From Cyanoderma ruficeps (Eukaryota; Chordata; Aves; Passeriformes; Timaliidae), in assembly GCA_008694505.1 (NCBI GenBank), contig VZDJ01000594.1:9645035-9709034 (forward strand): DNA of 64,000 nucleotides, given 5' to 3'. The notes under the pieces were generated by a model. The model made no database searches, was not told where the DNA came from, and saw only the letters and a program-made list of their open reading frames with translations. Shown piece after piece: positions 47,001-62,000 of this stretch (position 1 is the first letter of the stretch; the number at the start of each line of letters is the position of its first letter). The translations under genes and the position numbers were made by a program.

Positions 47001-50000
47001 TGACCTGGGTAGCCTTCAAGGTTGTGAGTGCTATGAGTGGATCATTAACTGAACAGGCGAGGAAAAAATTCTTAATGCCCTTTCAGGTGCATGCCTGTAC
47101 ATGCTGGATGGTTTTTCTTAGAGCGTTTTGTGTATGGGGTTGTCTAAAGGAGCAGAACTGCGGCCTGTGTAAAGACAATCTTGAGTCTTCACGCATCTGG
47201 AACAAGTAGAGGAGAAAAAGAATCACTCATTCTGGGTTGTCACCGTGTTCAGTATAATCCTCCTAATTTGGAAGGGTATTAATGTTTGAAGTAGATGCAC
47301 ACAGTGATCAACAGTGTTAGTGGCATAGGAAATGTGGTTCTTCGGTATCAGACAGGCTGAGATAAGGATGCTTATTCCTGACATCTCATTTTGTACTAAT
47401 CAGCTGATCATTTGTTGAGCTCTCAGCCTTGCTCATACCAGTTCTGCTTGGGGATTAGTGTGGGTTGGGATCAGCCTGAGACTAAATCAGCAGGCAGGTC
47501 ACTATCAGCGTTTTGTAAAGTGGGAACCGAGGCTGTGTGCAGGTCTTAGTGAAGCTGCTCCCGTGCACCTGTGTGTGCATTTACGAAGGTAGCCCAGTGC
47601 TGACTTAAGAGCTGTGTGATTCCTTGGGACCAGGTTTATTAGAATGCAGGGAGATATTATGAATCAACTAATCCAGCTGTTCATGCTATCATCTGCTTGA
47701 ATATCTCTTTTGTACACCAGAGCTGTGTCTGCTTCTCACCTGTGGCTTGAAGGCATTTTACTAATCTGACATTCAGCTGTCAAAATGCCCTTTCTTGCTT
47801 TTTTTCTTTTCTGAAAGGCTTTCATCTGAGAACCTGAGAACTCTTAATCAAATACGTCCACAAGGATAAAGGATCTATTTTTGATGTTTTTTCCTCATCA
47901 AGACGACTGCTTAACTGAGAAGTAAATCTGATTTATTTCTTAAAAAACTTATATTAATTGTCAGACTTACTCTGTTTAGCCAGTGCTACGTTCTTTTGTG
48001 TGCAGTGTTGATATCCTAGACGCAGAAGTTGCCTGGTTACATTAAATAGGCCAAATTGTTCCTCTTTTAGGAATTTTAACCCAGTGTTTCTCTAGAGACC
48101 ACCCCCGTTATCTCAGATCATGAGAACCAAATGCAGACTGAGGTTAGGGTAGTCCATAAACTCTTTGGAACTGACGGTGTGTAACTTGCCCATTGCAGAG
48201 ATGTCCTTGCGCTGCCCATCTTCAAGCAGGAGGAGCCGCAGCTGTCTCCTGAGAACGATGCCAAGCTGCCCCCCTTCCAGTACGTCCTCTGCACAGCCAC
48301 CTCCCCCGCCGTGAAACTGCACGAAGAAACTCTGACCTACCTCAACCAAGGTAGGGTCTGCAGTACACTGAAGGAGAGGGTGTTTCCTGGGAACAGTTCA
48401 TGGAGAGTTAATCCTGTACTTTGCCTTACCGGGAGGGCAGCGGGATGGGAAAAGAGGGATAGAACTGGGGAGGGGGGTGGAGGAAAGGAGGAATATTTAA
48501 TTTTCTACATTTAGATACTGGATTATAAACTATTTTAAAATAATGAAGTACCACTGATTTAACTGTGACTTAAGGCACACGGTTCCCTGTGGCAAAGTAC
48601 TGGCTTGATCTCAGCTTAAGCTGCAGCCTCCTGCCTTCATCTCACAAGGCCAGATTGGTGAAGCAGATGGGTCAGCTTGGTCTGGGGAGGGCTCTCACCA
48701 CTGCAAGTTGCCTGGCACTGCTGGAGGGCATAGCTGGGGAATGATTTAGCAGTTATCCAAGGGCTGCTCTGAGGTTTGGGCAGAGTGACATCTCTCCCAC
48801 AGACTGGCTGGTGTGGCTCTGCTCAGTGCCTAACTTGATTAGTTGCCAGGGTTCAGTGCAGCAGTTCTCTATAGCTGACCTCACAGACTAGTTCATACTC
48901 CTGGATAAACAAACACTTTGTTTCTCTGTGTTCTTTTTTCCCCTTTGGAGGCATCTGTGTAGTCACATCTGTGATTGGTGTTTGGCTGTCACTTTGCAGC
49001 ACCTCCTGTGCGTGGGTCTTGAGAGGATCAGACCTCTCCATGCACAGATTGTGCTAAAACATATTTATGCTCAGCTTCTGCCAGGCTGTAAAAAAGGGCC
49101 TAACAAGAAGGCTGTCTGCCCTCTTACTGAGGTCCTTTCCTGCCTCAGGATACTGGCCCAGCTCTTTAAGCTTCATGCACTGAGTAGGATGCTCACTTGG
49201 ATAGGTTTCTCTTAATGCTGGTAGAAGTTGGAGCCCAGACCTCCCTTGGGCTTGGACCTCAGGTGCAGCTGGCTGCTGGATCTGTGTTGGTAGCCCCATA
49301 GAACCCCCACAGAAAGATCAGTGAAGTACTGCAGGCTCCACCCAAGGAGCCAGGTATTTCCTGTCATGTAAGCTGGTACTGTTCTGTCTCTCAGGATCAA
49401 AAGATGCTTGGGATATGTGACTGTGTCATCTCAGCTTATTCATCTAAACACCACAGATCCCAGGAGGTTATAATGGGGTTTATCAATTGTGAGATTGAGA
49501 TGAATCTTCCTATGAAACACAATTCTTTATATTGGAATAAAAGATTGGGTTTTTTAAATGAAAATCTGTTGACAGCCAAATATTTTAGCATACATGAAGC
49601 TGTGCCTACTTTTTTACCTTGGCAGGGGAAAAGTTAGACAACTCTTAATGCAATACCATGAGTTTTTAAAAAAACTATGTGACTGGAGCAGTCCATGTTT
49701 TCCTTTGCAAAGTAAGATTGTTCCTGCCTTTTAGATAGACCATGTTGTGTTAGGCTTTGTCCTGCTTACCATTGCAAGGAGTTGTCTACAGCTACATCTT
49801 GACACTGCTTCCTGCTTCATTGGCATTTCTTGGGTATCATCTTTCATCGCTCAAGATGGGATGTCTTTGCAGATTACACCCTGAAGAGCATGAAGGCTGG
49901 CAGGCCTGGAGGAACAAAGCAGGGATGAGGTTGGCAGGAGCTGTGCAGAGAGACCGAGTTGGGAAGCTGTCGTGTCTAGTTTCTGTTAGTGGGCTATTGG

Positions 50001-53000
50001 TGAGAGCATTGCCATGGGTTAAAAAGGGATGAGGATTCAAAGGCTCTGTCATAAAATTAATCCCCTTAGTAGAGCTACATTCTGTGAGCTTGAGGAGGTG
50101 TGTGAAGGGGACCTCGAGGCAGCCGAGGTTTCTGGAGCCAATGCTTGTGGCATGGGAGAAGAACTGGCTGACTCCAAAGCACTGTGATGCAGCTACAATG
50201 CCACAGCCATCTCATGAAGCAATTTAACACCATTCCCTATACCTTATCAGCTTGTGCTGGCTGTAAGTAAAGGGACACCTCTTGCACCTTAACCTCTCTC
50301 TGTGTTTGTCATTGATTGGCCAAGCACTGTTACATAAAACTTCCCTTCATGAGTGTTGTGATGAATTACTTTAGCAAATGGTAACTTCATTAATGAATGT
50401 CCCTCTGCCCTGCCTGTGTGCCAGTCATGACTGGCTTGTAGTAAGGTAGATACAAAGACACAGTGGCTGTTCCAGCAGCAACAAAGCAATTCACATCCAG
50501 TGTGGTTACTTTCCCAAACTGTGAGTAAATGGTTTGGGGCTTTCTGCTTGCTGGATGATTCTTACTGCTTGCCGTTCAAATGTTCCTTCTCCACTTTAGC
50601 TCTTCACCACTCAGTTACTGACCTTTTGTCACTCTGAAACAGCTCTGCTTCCTGCCCTGAAACACATTCTCCCCACATGGCTGGTTCAGTGGTGGTGAGT
50701 GGACCAGCTCAGGAACGCCCATATGCATGACTGCATGGAAGAAAGGTCTGTCAGACCTGACCTATGGGCTGTGGAAAGCCAAAAGTACTGGGTAGCAAAC
50801 TGAAGGCCAAGTTGCATAGCAGAGATAGAAGAGGAATCATTGAAGAGTTTCACATGAGATCTGAAAATACTTCATGTGGGCTGGGAAGGAGGACTGTCCA
50901 GTGGCCATGTACAGGTGGTAGAGAGCTCCAGGGTTGTGGAGCATAATGGCCTCTCTTGAGCCTTGCTTCTTGCAGGATAGACCCAGAGGGATGGTCGGTA
51001 ATGTTGAGGAGGGAGAGGTCTTTGGCCTGGACTCTCTCCAAGGATGGAGGCTGACAGGACTCTGGAGTTGGAAACCAGAGTCCAGTGTTTTCACCAAGGG
51101 GCAGAGGAAGTATTTGCAAGGGAGAATAATGGAGTGAGCTTAGCTGTTAAGTTGACTTGGGGACATTTAGCAGTGGCAGGGTCCCAACTTTGTCTGATCC
51201 AGTTTGAAACCATGAGTGCTCTCTGGCCACAACTCTAGAACCAGCCTGTAAATGAGGTAACTAGAGTCAAATCTGTAGCTTGGTTTCCAAAGACTGACTC
51301 ATTACACTTGTCTTTCCCCATCTCTTTCCCCCCTGCCTTCCCACATTCCTTGGGAAACTGGAGCCAAATTGAGCACAGTATTAGTTTGCTGATCCTTAGG
51401 GCACTTCCTTCATTAAGAGGCCTTTACTGGCTCTCAGGAGGATTACTCATCTGATGGGACAAAGTACAGGCTTATTAGTTTGGTGTCTCAATACCACTCC
51501 ACCTTCAGTCTGTGAGACTGGTAAAGGTGCTGTCCTTGCACTGGAAGCTGCTGCTGGCGTTGCTCCTTTGGTCAGGGATCACATCTGTCAACAGAAGTAC
51601 ACTGTCCAGAAGTCTGCAGCACAAACATCCTAACGTTTCTGGAACCAGCCTGCCTTTTAGCACTATTTCAGTGTCTCTTGTGGATAGGGATTTTCAGACA
51701 AACAATCAACCAGCAACCATATTACAAACCACTGCTTCAGCAAGATGGCTTGATGCAGTGAATATTCCATGGTCTGCAGTCATATGGGGTGTGGTTTGAC
51801 CATGGCTGGTTGAAACCAGTTTCAAACAGGGACAGAAATGGAAGCAATGAAAGGTGGTTCCAGAAATTGCAACAGGAGGAATGTGGAGGAAACAAGCACT
51901 GTGTACAGTAGATCTGAATGCTCATAAATGTGAGGAAATAAAGTAATCCTTTTAGAAAACAGAATGTCAAAAATCACAAAAACCTGAAAGTCATTGCCCA
52001 AGGGAAATCAGCTTGTGATGCCAGAACCACATGTGGACTGTGAGCTGTTCAAGTCATGATTTTGTTTCATGACCAGTGTTGGGCTGGCTCAGAACCTCAG
52101 ATGTTAATTGCTTCAAATTGAGGGAGGCTAGGTTTGGTGGCAGAGGGTCACTGAGAGCAGGCTGTGTGAGAATTCCAGCCCAGTGTCCCAGTGGTCCTTC
52201 TGAGTAACTTGCCATCATCTGCTTGTAAAGTTTTCTTGGGCTCTGTTCAGCTCTCCCAATCTGCAGTGTGTGACTTGTGGTTCTTGGCAGTGCAAAGATT
52301 TTAGTGTACAGCTGGTTAGGGTTTGGAAGGCTGGACACCTCTGCTTTATAGTGTCTTCAAGGAGTCAACCTTAGTGCCAGTCCTAGATGGTTCAGGAAAC
52401 AAACAAGCTAAAAACCCAAGCCACGAGGGAAAACTGCTGACATCTGAGGGAACTTTTGAGATTGGGAGTGTTGCTGTAGAAGTGCATTAGCAAATGATGC
52501 CTCATAAACTTAATGATGGACTTAGTTTGAGTCTGGGTCACACCTAAACAAAAACCCCAAATTTCAACTCCAGGGTGCCAAGGCATATACCCAGGTTCAA
52601 GATATGTGTGCACAGACTGGTACATCTTAAATGGTGCTGCATTTAAAATCATTGGGTGTTGTCCTGCCTCAGCTCAACTGCAGGTGTGCTCTGGTTGCTT
52701 CTCCAAAGAAAGGTGCAGGAGGCACTGGGCAAGGAACAGCTGGAGAGGATGCTTTGGAGTAGATTCCTAATTGTTTGGGTAGGAGATAAAATTTCTTACA
52801 GCAGGAGGCAAAAGAGAACCTTTGCCTCCCTTAAAAAGTGTAAAGTTCAAATTCAGTTGTCTAATCTTCTACAACTAGAGAACCCAGTTTTAAACACTGA
52901 GATTTACAGTAAATGAAAAAAGCTGTTTTATACTGACGTTAACTCCTACGTAATTGAGTTTTTATGGGGTCACAACTGCCTGGATGTTTGTACTTTCCCT

Positions 53001-56000
53001 GGAACAGTTCTTTATTTGCCTAAATGAAGTTTAGAGAAGGCTGAGTGACCAGCTCTGGCTGGGTGTGCTTCTGGTTTAATTATAGCTCTGTTGATAGGGA
53101 TATTTTTGCTTTGTCCTGTGCTAGGGACTACCTCTTTTCCTAATAGTCAATGCCATCATTGACCAGGCCATGGGCATGTGTAGGAGCTCTGCTGCTGGTG
53201 GCTTCTCCCATGTGGACAAACACTCCACCCTTCCCTGAGATCACAGACAAAAACAGTGGCTTTGTGTCATTGAGCCTGTGAGTACCAGGTGCTCCCTGGT
53301 GCCTGCCTACCCACCCACCCACCCATCCTTTTTCCCTAATCGTTATGGAGTGCCATGCTGCTCCTTGACCCCTTTCCACTCTGTTCTTGGGTTTGGATGG
53401 CTTAAAAAATGAAATGGCTAACAAAGCTAATTTGTCTTTCCCATTTCTGAAAGTAGCTTTTGGTGTTTTTGGTTCTTGTGGTGCACTTCATCTTTGGTGA
53501 AGGAATTTGTCTCCTGCCTGACTTTGAAGACAGCTCTGAGTAGGTTCTGGTGTCTCAGCTGAAGCCATTAATTGTGCTAGAAGCAATTTCCCCATATGTT
53601 TGGCAGCTCTGTCTTCACTTGGCAGCCCAGGATAAACAACCCTGTCTCCAAACCACACCATCCCAAAGCTCACTATGAATCTTGCTTCAGATGACAGGGC
53701 ACCTCTGCGTAAGTAGAGCATCTGACTTCTGTTGTCCCTAGGAAGCTAGAATCTCAGTTGTCTTTTAACCAAGAGGCTGTTTTCTATTCTTTTTGTAATC
53801 CTTTCTTCTGTTGCTAACATCTGGATGAAATTCAAACTGGATTGTGAACTTGCTGGATTGTAGCCTGTGCACAACTCCTACTGGAAGCCCCTAGACTGCA
53901 TTTTGTTCCCCCATAAATCTTCAATATCTGTGAAAAAAGGGAGTGCTCAGCAATTCCTCAGAATGTATTAAGAAGTATGAAAATATTGGAAAGATTTTTT
54001 TCTTATAATCCACATAATTTTTTTTACTTTACTCCATTATCCGTATCTATTTGAGATTCCTTTAATTATGACAAAGAATTTTTTGTCTGTGGTTTTACAG
54101 GATTTGATGTTTGTGTGAATGTTGCTGCTGGTGTGAGATGATGTAGAAATTTTCCAATTAGCTTCCTCTAATTTGTGTCCTAAAAAAATCACATTTTAGG
54201 CAGCAGTAAGAAACTTGAAAAATACTGTAAGTTCAGTGTTATTAGCTGTTTTTGTAAGAGTAATACACATTTTTAGAAGGGACTGTAGGTTCAATGTTAT
54301 TAGCTGTTTTTGTAAGAGTAATACACATTTTTAGAAGAGACTGTAGGTTCAATGTTATTAGCTGTTTTTGTAAGAGTAATACACATTTTTAGAAGAGAAT
54401 ATGCTTTTTTTTCCCTAAAGAGATGGGGGGGAAGCACCTTTTTTTTCTCTCATTTGTTTCCTACCAAGCATTTATTATGTGTTCCTGAAACTAGACAGCA
54501 AGCAGTGAGACTCCTCCTGTCCCAGCTTGGTGCCATGCTTGTGACCAGTGTGGAAGGTACATTAGCTTTGATCCCGTCTCCTTCCCTGCCCTGTGGGAGC
54601 AGCCACGGGTGGGAGGGGGACTTGCTTCTCCCAGTTTCCTATTGCAGAAATGTGGTGTAGGAAGGGACTTAATCTGAGGGCATCTAAGGGAGCTGCTGGC
54701 TGGGGTCAGGAGTCATACTCAGCTCTTCTGCATCTCTTGTCAGCACCCTCACCCAGGACCATTCTTTTTAGTTATCTGAAACTCAGGTAAATATTACACA
54801 CAAAGCTACTCCTTCAGAGCTATAAAACCTGTTGTCGAAATGGACTTAAAACAGGTTGAAACCAGAAAAAGCCTGTATTTTTTACTTACACAGAGAGGGC
54901 CGAGGTTTTCTGAGCTAGACAGATGTGACTAAGATAATCCTGAGCGTTTCAAGTACATGCTAGAGAAGTGGAAATACAGGAAGAAATTATTTTCACAGGG
55001 TAGGTATTTTTTCAGCTTTGCATTGGTGGTCCCTAATTTCTTCACTGATTAATTTGTATTAAAAATCAAAGTTTATAGCATGGTTTAGATTAGGTGAGAT
55101 CAAGTGGATGAAGTCTGTGCGAAAGAAACCCAAGTTGACACAGTGAAGTTAGCAGCTAGAAGTGTTTTTGAGTCTGTTGGCTTGTTTTGTGTCCTTGATT
55201 CAAAGTGAGACTGTATTCTTTGGGGATTTAAATGCACCTCCCTCTCTTGAGTGGAAACCATTGTAAATGAAGAGTATTTCTGTTAGTGCCTGTTAGCTAT
55301 GAAGTGTCACCATTGTAGAACAGTCTTCAAAAGTCTGTGGAGAGTAGGACTTAGAAAAATGTTCATATAGTAAATGAGCAGCGAAATTTTCCTGCAGCAA
55401 ACTTGGCTCCGAGGCAGCTCTTTGGCTTTCCCACAAGAAAGAGGTAGGGAAGTAGAAAAAGGAGACAAGAAAGAAAAAAAAAAACCCGCACTTGAGTTGG
55501 GGACACATTGTAAAAGAAGGAAAAATATGAAAGAGACATGATGACGGTGAAGTTCTGTGGTGTGGTGGTAGAATTAGGAGTTGAATTGGTGTGCTGTGTT
55601 CCTGTAGCATTGCTGCCCTGTTGGTAGGGGCAAGCAGAGCAGGAATCCTCGATGTTGAACTCCTGGGTACCAAAACATGGTGGAGCTAAGGGGGCCTTGT
55701 GTAGGGGAGAGGCAGGAGGCACACGAAGGCCCAGACTGTCAATGATAAAGCAAGGCATGTGTAAATTGTGGTTCTGATTGCCACAGTACAAGCAAATTCA
55801 GAAGGTGACCACACGAAGGAGTTAATAAGCATTGGTGATGACTGGGCAGCTCAACATAGGTGCAATCTGAACACTGAATAGCAGAAACCAAGAAGATATG
55901 GCCAGGAAGAAAAGGTTGGCTGTATTGACCCTGCTCCATCTCTGGCTGCTGTGTTGAAGATGGGATGTGGGGCAAGATGGGCCTGCAGTGTTAGAATGAC

Positions 56001-59000
56001 TCCAGTGTTCCTTTTGCATTTCCTGGCCCACAGCTTGTCCTCCTTTGCAGGATTTCCATGTTCCTAGCATAGTGGGAACTTCCAGGGTGGCCTATTGTGT
56101 AGCTGGTGAATTCATAATATCCACGGGATAAACATCTACAGCATCTTGTCAAATGAGGCTACAGTAAGCAACTGCAGAATATCCACTGTCATTTGTGGTT
56201 CGGGAATTGAGGGTTCTGCTTTTGCTTCTTGTCCTGCAGAGTGTCCACACATGGAACACTTGAGCAAGTCTTATGCTAATTTTTATTTTTCCTTGTGACT
56301 GACTAAAAAGGTATGTGTCATCAAGCGTGCAAGTTCACATGCCAGCTCTGCCACTCTTGTCTGTTTACTGTGAGGGTTCATTAATCTTTCTTGTCAGAAA
56401 AATCTTTGTGTGTGCCTGATGCCCTGAATAGTTGTGTTTGGCTGTTTCAAGGGTGATCCTCCTGCCTGCTGGATGTGCTTTGGTTTGGTATGATAAATGC
56501 TTGCTTTTTTTTTCCCTCCCCCTCTTTCTGCATGGTGCTTTTGACTGTCAGCATTCCTTTGCCTTTATCTGTGCACTCTTTAGGATGTCCATATAAAGTT
56601 GCTAAATGGAATTTTTATTGGCTTGGCTTAATAATCAAACAGTTTCCAGGCTGGTTCTATCTAGTGCTGTGTGGATCCATTCTGAGAAGGAGGACCCTCT
56701 CTTGTTTGTTTTTTTTTTTTCCCTTTTCCACAGACTTTTTTTTGAGGCTATTGCTTATTCAAAGATTAGGGTTTAATTAATTTCTGGAAAGGCTACATTG
56801 TTAGATTAAGTAAGGCCTGAGTCATATCAGCCTGGAACATCAGCATCCTAATTGGAAATTAGTGTATCATATCGGTGTATTGTGCAGAAAACCACAAAAT
56901 GCATAGTGCAAGTGGCCCTTGAAATGTAACACCAAAACAAAGAAAAGCAAACAGGATATTGTGGTTGTGTAGTAAGTAACATTTAAATGGAATGTAACTT
57001 TGAGTTTGAAATGGTGATAATCTTGTGTACTCAGAAATTACCTAAAATTTCTGATGACTGTCTAAATTCCATGGAAATCAGTAAGCTGTTTAACTTATAC
57101 CTTTTGACCAGGTGAAATCATTCCTGTGTTGAACTAAATTATTTTTCATCTACAGTAAGTGCTTGATTTTCAATTCTGCGGTCACCATATTAAGTGGTCA
57201 TGCCTACATTTAATGTGTGTTAATTATCAAAGACAATGCAAGTTTAAAAAAGTAAGCAGCCCATAAATCCTCTTTCAGATAGGTGGAATTGCTTCATGAA
57301 TTATGAACCAGGAACTCTCTGGACCTGGGTGGTTACTACTTTATCTGGGTACTACTTTGTTTGTAAAGCATGTTGCTCAAACTCTAGCCTAGGAGGAGAT
57401 TACATAAATTCGCTGTTCAGTGTCTGTTTAAAATAGAAATTACAGTATATCATCACCAGCTTGGATTTTTGTTGGTACCCCTGAAGCTTTCAATGAAGTT
57501 GGGAGACAAACTGCATCTCAGGAATGTGCTGTGGTTTTCTGAGTTTTTATTACTGTCCTGTTCTCTGCCTGAGGTAAGGAAGGATTGTGGTGAGTGAGGG
57601 GAGCACTGGGTCACACAGACGTGCAGCAGGCTGCTGCAGCATCAGCTGTGCTGGGCACTGCTTGCAAAGTGTCCCCTTCATTTCAGGTGGTGACAGAAGT
57701 GCTTTAGGTGCCCCTGTGCATGTGTCCAGTATTACACCTGACCTGGGCTATTCAATCTGCAGTCTCAGCACTGGTATCCTCTGCTCCTGTCTCCAGCTTT
57801 ACCACCACATATCGACTTGGAAGATTATCGTCTGACCTGTATTAATCTGTGTTTCCATCTGAGACAGATGGAAAAACTCAGTATGGGGAAACTGTATTTC
57901 AGCTTTGTTTTGTGCTTAGCTACTTGTAGTCTGACTTGGGAACTGGAAATGCAGATTGTTCACTCACACTTACAGACCTGTTTCTTTATACAGATTTGGA
58001 TACCTGACTAAGAATGATCTGTTAGTGATTTAGTTTTAGCAGAAGACTGTCAGTGTGTGCCTGCTCATGCTGGTGAGTCAGCGATGCAGGATTCATAAAT
58101 GATCTGTGTATCAGAGACCTGTGTGACTTCTTTGCCCTCTTTGACACCAGGGGGAGTTCAGCTGTCTTCGGGCTAGATTGCTATTATTCACTTTATTTTA
58201 CAAAGGGATTTTGTTTTCTGACATCCCAGTGGTCATTCTTTAGAGCCTTTTTTCTCTACAGTAATAATTGTAGGGCTGAGATTGTAATTTACCATTTCGG
58301 GAGTTTTGCTGGTAGTGATGGTGGAAAATATAGGGTGAACAAGGCTTGGAATGTATTTTTCTAGGAAAAAGTACAATCCAAGGTGTTTGGTGCTATAAAA
58401 GTACAAGTATCTGAATGCTGTCCATGCTAATAAATTCTGGGTACCGTAAGCCACAAAGCAATGAAATTGCTGGAAAGCTTTAAGGAGAATAAATTAAAAA
58501 CCACTACCAGCAGATGGATATATATATATATCAGGGAACTTTGAAGAATTGGGACCAAATTCTCACTGACAGAGTTTCACAGAGAGGGTAAAAAACCCTC
58601 ATGTTTTCTGGAGCTTGGCCGGGAGCAGTCTTGTTTGATAATCATGTAGCAACTCAAGTTAAACATTCAGAGTTCAAGGGGAAAGCAGTTAGCATAAAAT
58701 ACCATTTTGATTGAGGTTTTTTGTGGCATAAACTGCGTTCCAGGGCTTCCATCAGATGACCCATATATCTTTCATCAAAGCATGTTATTTCCTCTTTGGC
58801 TTTCTGTTTAATATTAACTCTGTCTACACTGCAGTTTCTTTTTCACTGGTATGCAGGGTCTATTTCTGACTCCCTCCAAGGTGAACGACTCCTGTCAGGT
58901 GGAGATGTGTGGTGCCCACTGCCTGCCAGGCTGCAGTTCTGTCCCTATCCCATGCAAGGGGTCAGAGAAGGCATGCTGCAGAGTTCTGAGTGCTTGATGC

Positions 59001-62000
59001 TAGTTTGAAAGGAACATGGATGATGTTTTTATGCCCATTATATTCTTTTGTCTCGTTGTTACTGAAGACAAGCAGGTCAGGCTGACCAAAGAGAGAGTGT
59101 GTGTTAATGCACAAGGGTGTCCCAAAAACCTGCTCATTCCTGACATATTTGCTGAATGGCTGACAGTGCTTCTGGTTTGACCATTGCCTTCCTCTGTAGC
59201 ACAGCTGATACCACTACATTTTGCAGTCCCTGTTATCCCTGAGTACAGTAACAGACGTATTTTACTGTCTCATGCTTTCAAAACCTAAATTAATCTTCTG
59301 TAATGATTAATTAACCTCATATTTGCATGGGAATGAACTGTAAGTGCAAGAGATGCTTGGCTGTCTAAATGGGTTCAAGATGAACTGTTTTACTCTATAG
59401 CTGGTGAAGTGTATCTTCAGAATGAACCACTGAGCAGCCAATTCCTACAACACAGATAAACATGTACAGCACATAAAAGTACATAGTACAGCACATGTGG
59501 CACCTTGGGACATGTTTTAGTGGTAGACCTGGCATTCCTAGGTTAATGGTTGGACTTGATAGTCTAAAGGGTCTTTTCTGTGATTCTGAGAGAAAAAAAC
59601 ATTTTTTTAACCTGACCTTGATCTTTTTTATGCTAATATAGCAGTATTCATTATGTACATTTCTCTAAAATTTGCCAGGTGAACAGTATTAACGTGTATC
59701 AGTGGAACATCAAAAAGTCATGTGAGTTTAAGTGTGGAAGACCTCAGTTTCAGGACTGTGGTTTACAAAATGCACTTTTGTTGTCGAGCAGTCTTCAAAG
59801 GCAGGTCACTGTTGTAATTTTGTTTTACTTATTTGCTGAGACATGGGTAAAGATCCATGCATGTTTCCATGGTTATTTTGGTGCTTCATATGTTTTATTC
59901 TCTGCTCTCCCCATGCCCTAAGTCACTTGCTGGATTCAAGGGTCATTTCCTGTTTGCAGAACTCCTACTAACATCACTAGGGCTGTTGTGCAAACTTTTG
60001 GGGCTTCAGTATGGCCTCTCTTGTCCTTCCTTGTTTTCATTTTCCTATCTACCAGCCAGCTGAATAAGCACAGTTATCTCTCTGCTCTAAGGATACAGTC
60101 TGTACTCATGCGGGTGGGATTCTCCAAAGGTAGTTTGCCTCTCTGACACATCTGCTGTCACAAGTCTTCCATTCTAAATCCAGATAAAATAATTAGCATT
60201 TTTGTCTCTGCTGGTAGAAGCTGCTTAGAGGGAGATAGATCTGCTTTGCAGTTTTCTGTAGGGCCAGTTCTGCAGAGATACTGGTTGAGCCAGAAAATCC
60301 AAACTGATCTTCTCCTTGGTGCCTGCCTTGTCATACCCTGAACAAGAAAACCTAGCTATAAGGTACACATATGCTCCATTAATCCTAATGATCCTGTCCT
60401 GCCTTGGTACTGGTTGCAGGTTTATTGTAAAGACTTGGTATAGTACCATGAGCTTTTGTACTGTGTTAGTCATTTCTGTGCACAAGGTATTGAGACATCA
60501 GTCTCCTTAGTCTGCTGTCAGCCTCGAAGAGCTGTTATTTCATAAACCAGTTAGCTGAATTCTGTTGAATTGAGTAAATTCCTTATGTGAGGATGGTGGT
60601 GGAGTGGGAATTCCCTTCCCCGAACTGGGCCTTGCACATGCTATAATACCCCTTGCTGTCTCCACAGACATCTGAAGGAATATTTATGCCCTTGGCAGCA
60701 GCTTTCCAGGCCTTGTGAAACAAATGTTGTTTTTGTGGCTTACCAAAACACCTTACAGGCCTGGCAGCTCCCTGAAGAAGGCAAGGTTTTCCCCGGTTGC
60801 CATCCTCTGCAGAATCATTCCTGGACCTGTTGTGCCAGCACCTCTTCACACAACCATTGCTTTGGCAGAATTGCTTTAGCAGAAGGGACAGACAAAGGCA
60901 GCGCTGTTACAGCCTTGTGGCATGGGGGGATAACTACCTCAAACACCCTGGTGACTTTCTGGAGGGTGACAGAAAACCCGAAAAACAAAACCAGAAAAGC
61001 AGCCCCGGGAGACAATTATAATCGATGCGCTAATGGAGAGCTTTTAGGTGCCAAAAGGCAAACCTTCCCCTCAGATTTCTGCTGTGCTTTAGTGCCTATC
61101 GATTACTGGGGCAAATGCATTATGTTAGTAAAAATAAGCTTTCCCTGATCAGACGTATGCTTTATCAGCCACATAAATGCCAGCATGACTCTCTCATTGC
61201 TACAACATATTAAACACCTTGGAAATGTTTCCTTAAACTCTAGGTCAGTCTTATGAAATCCGTCTACTTGAGAATAGGAAATTGGGAGAGTTTCAAGATT
61301 TAAACACAAAATATGTAAAGGTAAGGAGAAATATAGATTTCTTTTCTTCCTGCTACTACATACAGCCTTTAATGAAGGGCCTGACCTTGCTCCCGCTGAG
61401 ACAATGGAAAACACTTTGCCATTGTTTTTAATGGGAGCAGGGGTGATGAAGTTGTTGAGTGCTAGCTTCATGGGACCATGCAGCTTGGCTTTGCAGGGCT
61501 CCAGGGGAACCTTTGTTCTGTTTGTGATCATGACCCCAGAGTTTCACTGTGAATATTGGGTTCAGGGGAATCCCAAAGTTCAGTGGTGAACATGGTCAAA
61601 GCTGTGGAGAGGCAGACTTGTCTCCCTGCTGAACTGCAGCAACATTGCCTGGGTTGTTACGTGACAAATGGAGGGCCCAGGTGTTTACATAGTTCTGCCA
61701 GGCAGATTCTGTACAGTTCCAGTATACTTTGGTAATGGGCTTAATGATGATCATACAGAACTTGATCATTTGGTGTGGGGGACTTTTTCCTGTTGTTTCC
61801 TCCACTGCCAAAACAGTTCAAATTCAAAAACGTTGGTCTGGACCCTGGTTCTGGATCCAACCTTCAATTCTTGGCTCTTCTGCCTCAGGGCTTCCTTTGA
61901 GAAGTGGGAACTAGTTGCAAAATTTGTATTCCAATTTGGATTTCAAATGTTGTCCAAGTTTAGGCCATTCCCTATTCGTCTTTTGGCCCATTTCAGGTAT

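Larger units (their letters stand above)
48351..61243 (+). other. TFCP2L1: TFCP2L1 intron 2 (12.9 kb)
   Basis: The longest intron in the window. It contains a (CCCA)n run (53309-53326), a 58-bp three-copy tandem repeat (54224-54397), a short TA microsatellite (58517-58532) and a CR1 3'-end fragment (59496-59590). Open frames of up to about 142 residues (55363-55791, minus strand) have no recognised domain. I see no nested gene or RNA gene. Confidence 0.75.

Noticed and set aside
59321..59328. Perfect octamer ATTTGCAT in TFCP2L1 intron 2 (others at 36589-36596 and near 6216)
   Set aside because: About two octamers are expected by chance in 64 kb counting both strands, and no adjacent SOX site was seen at these positions.
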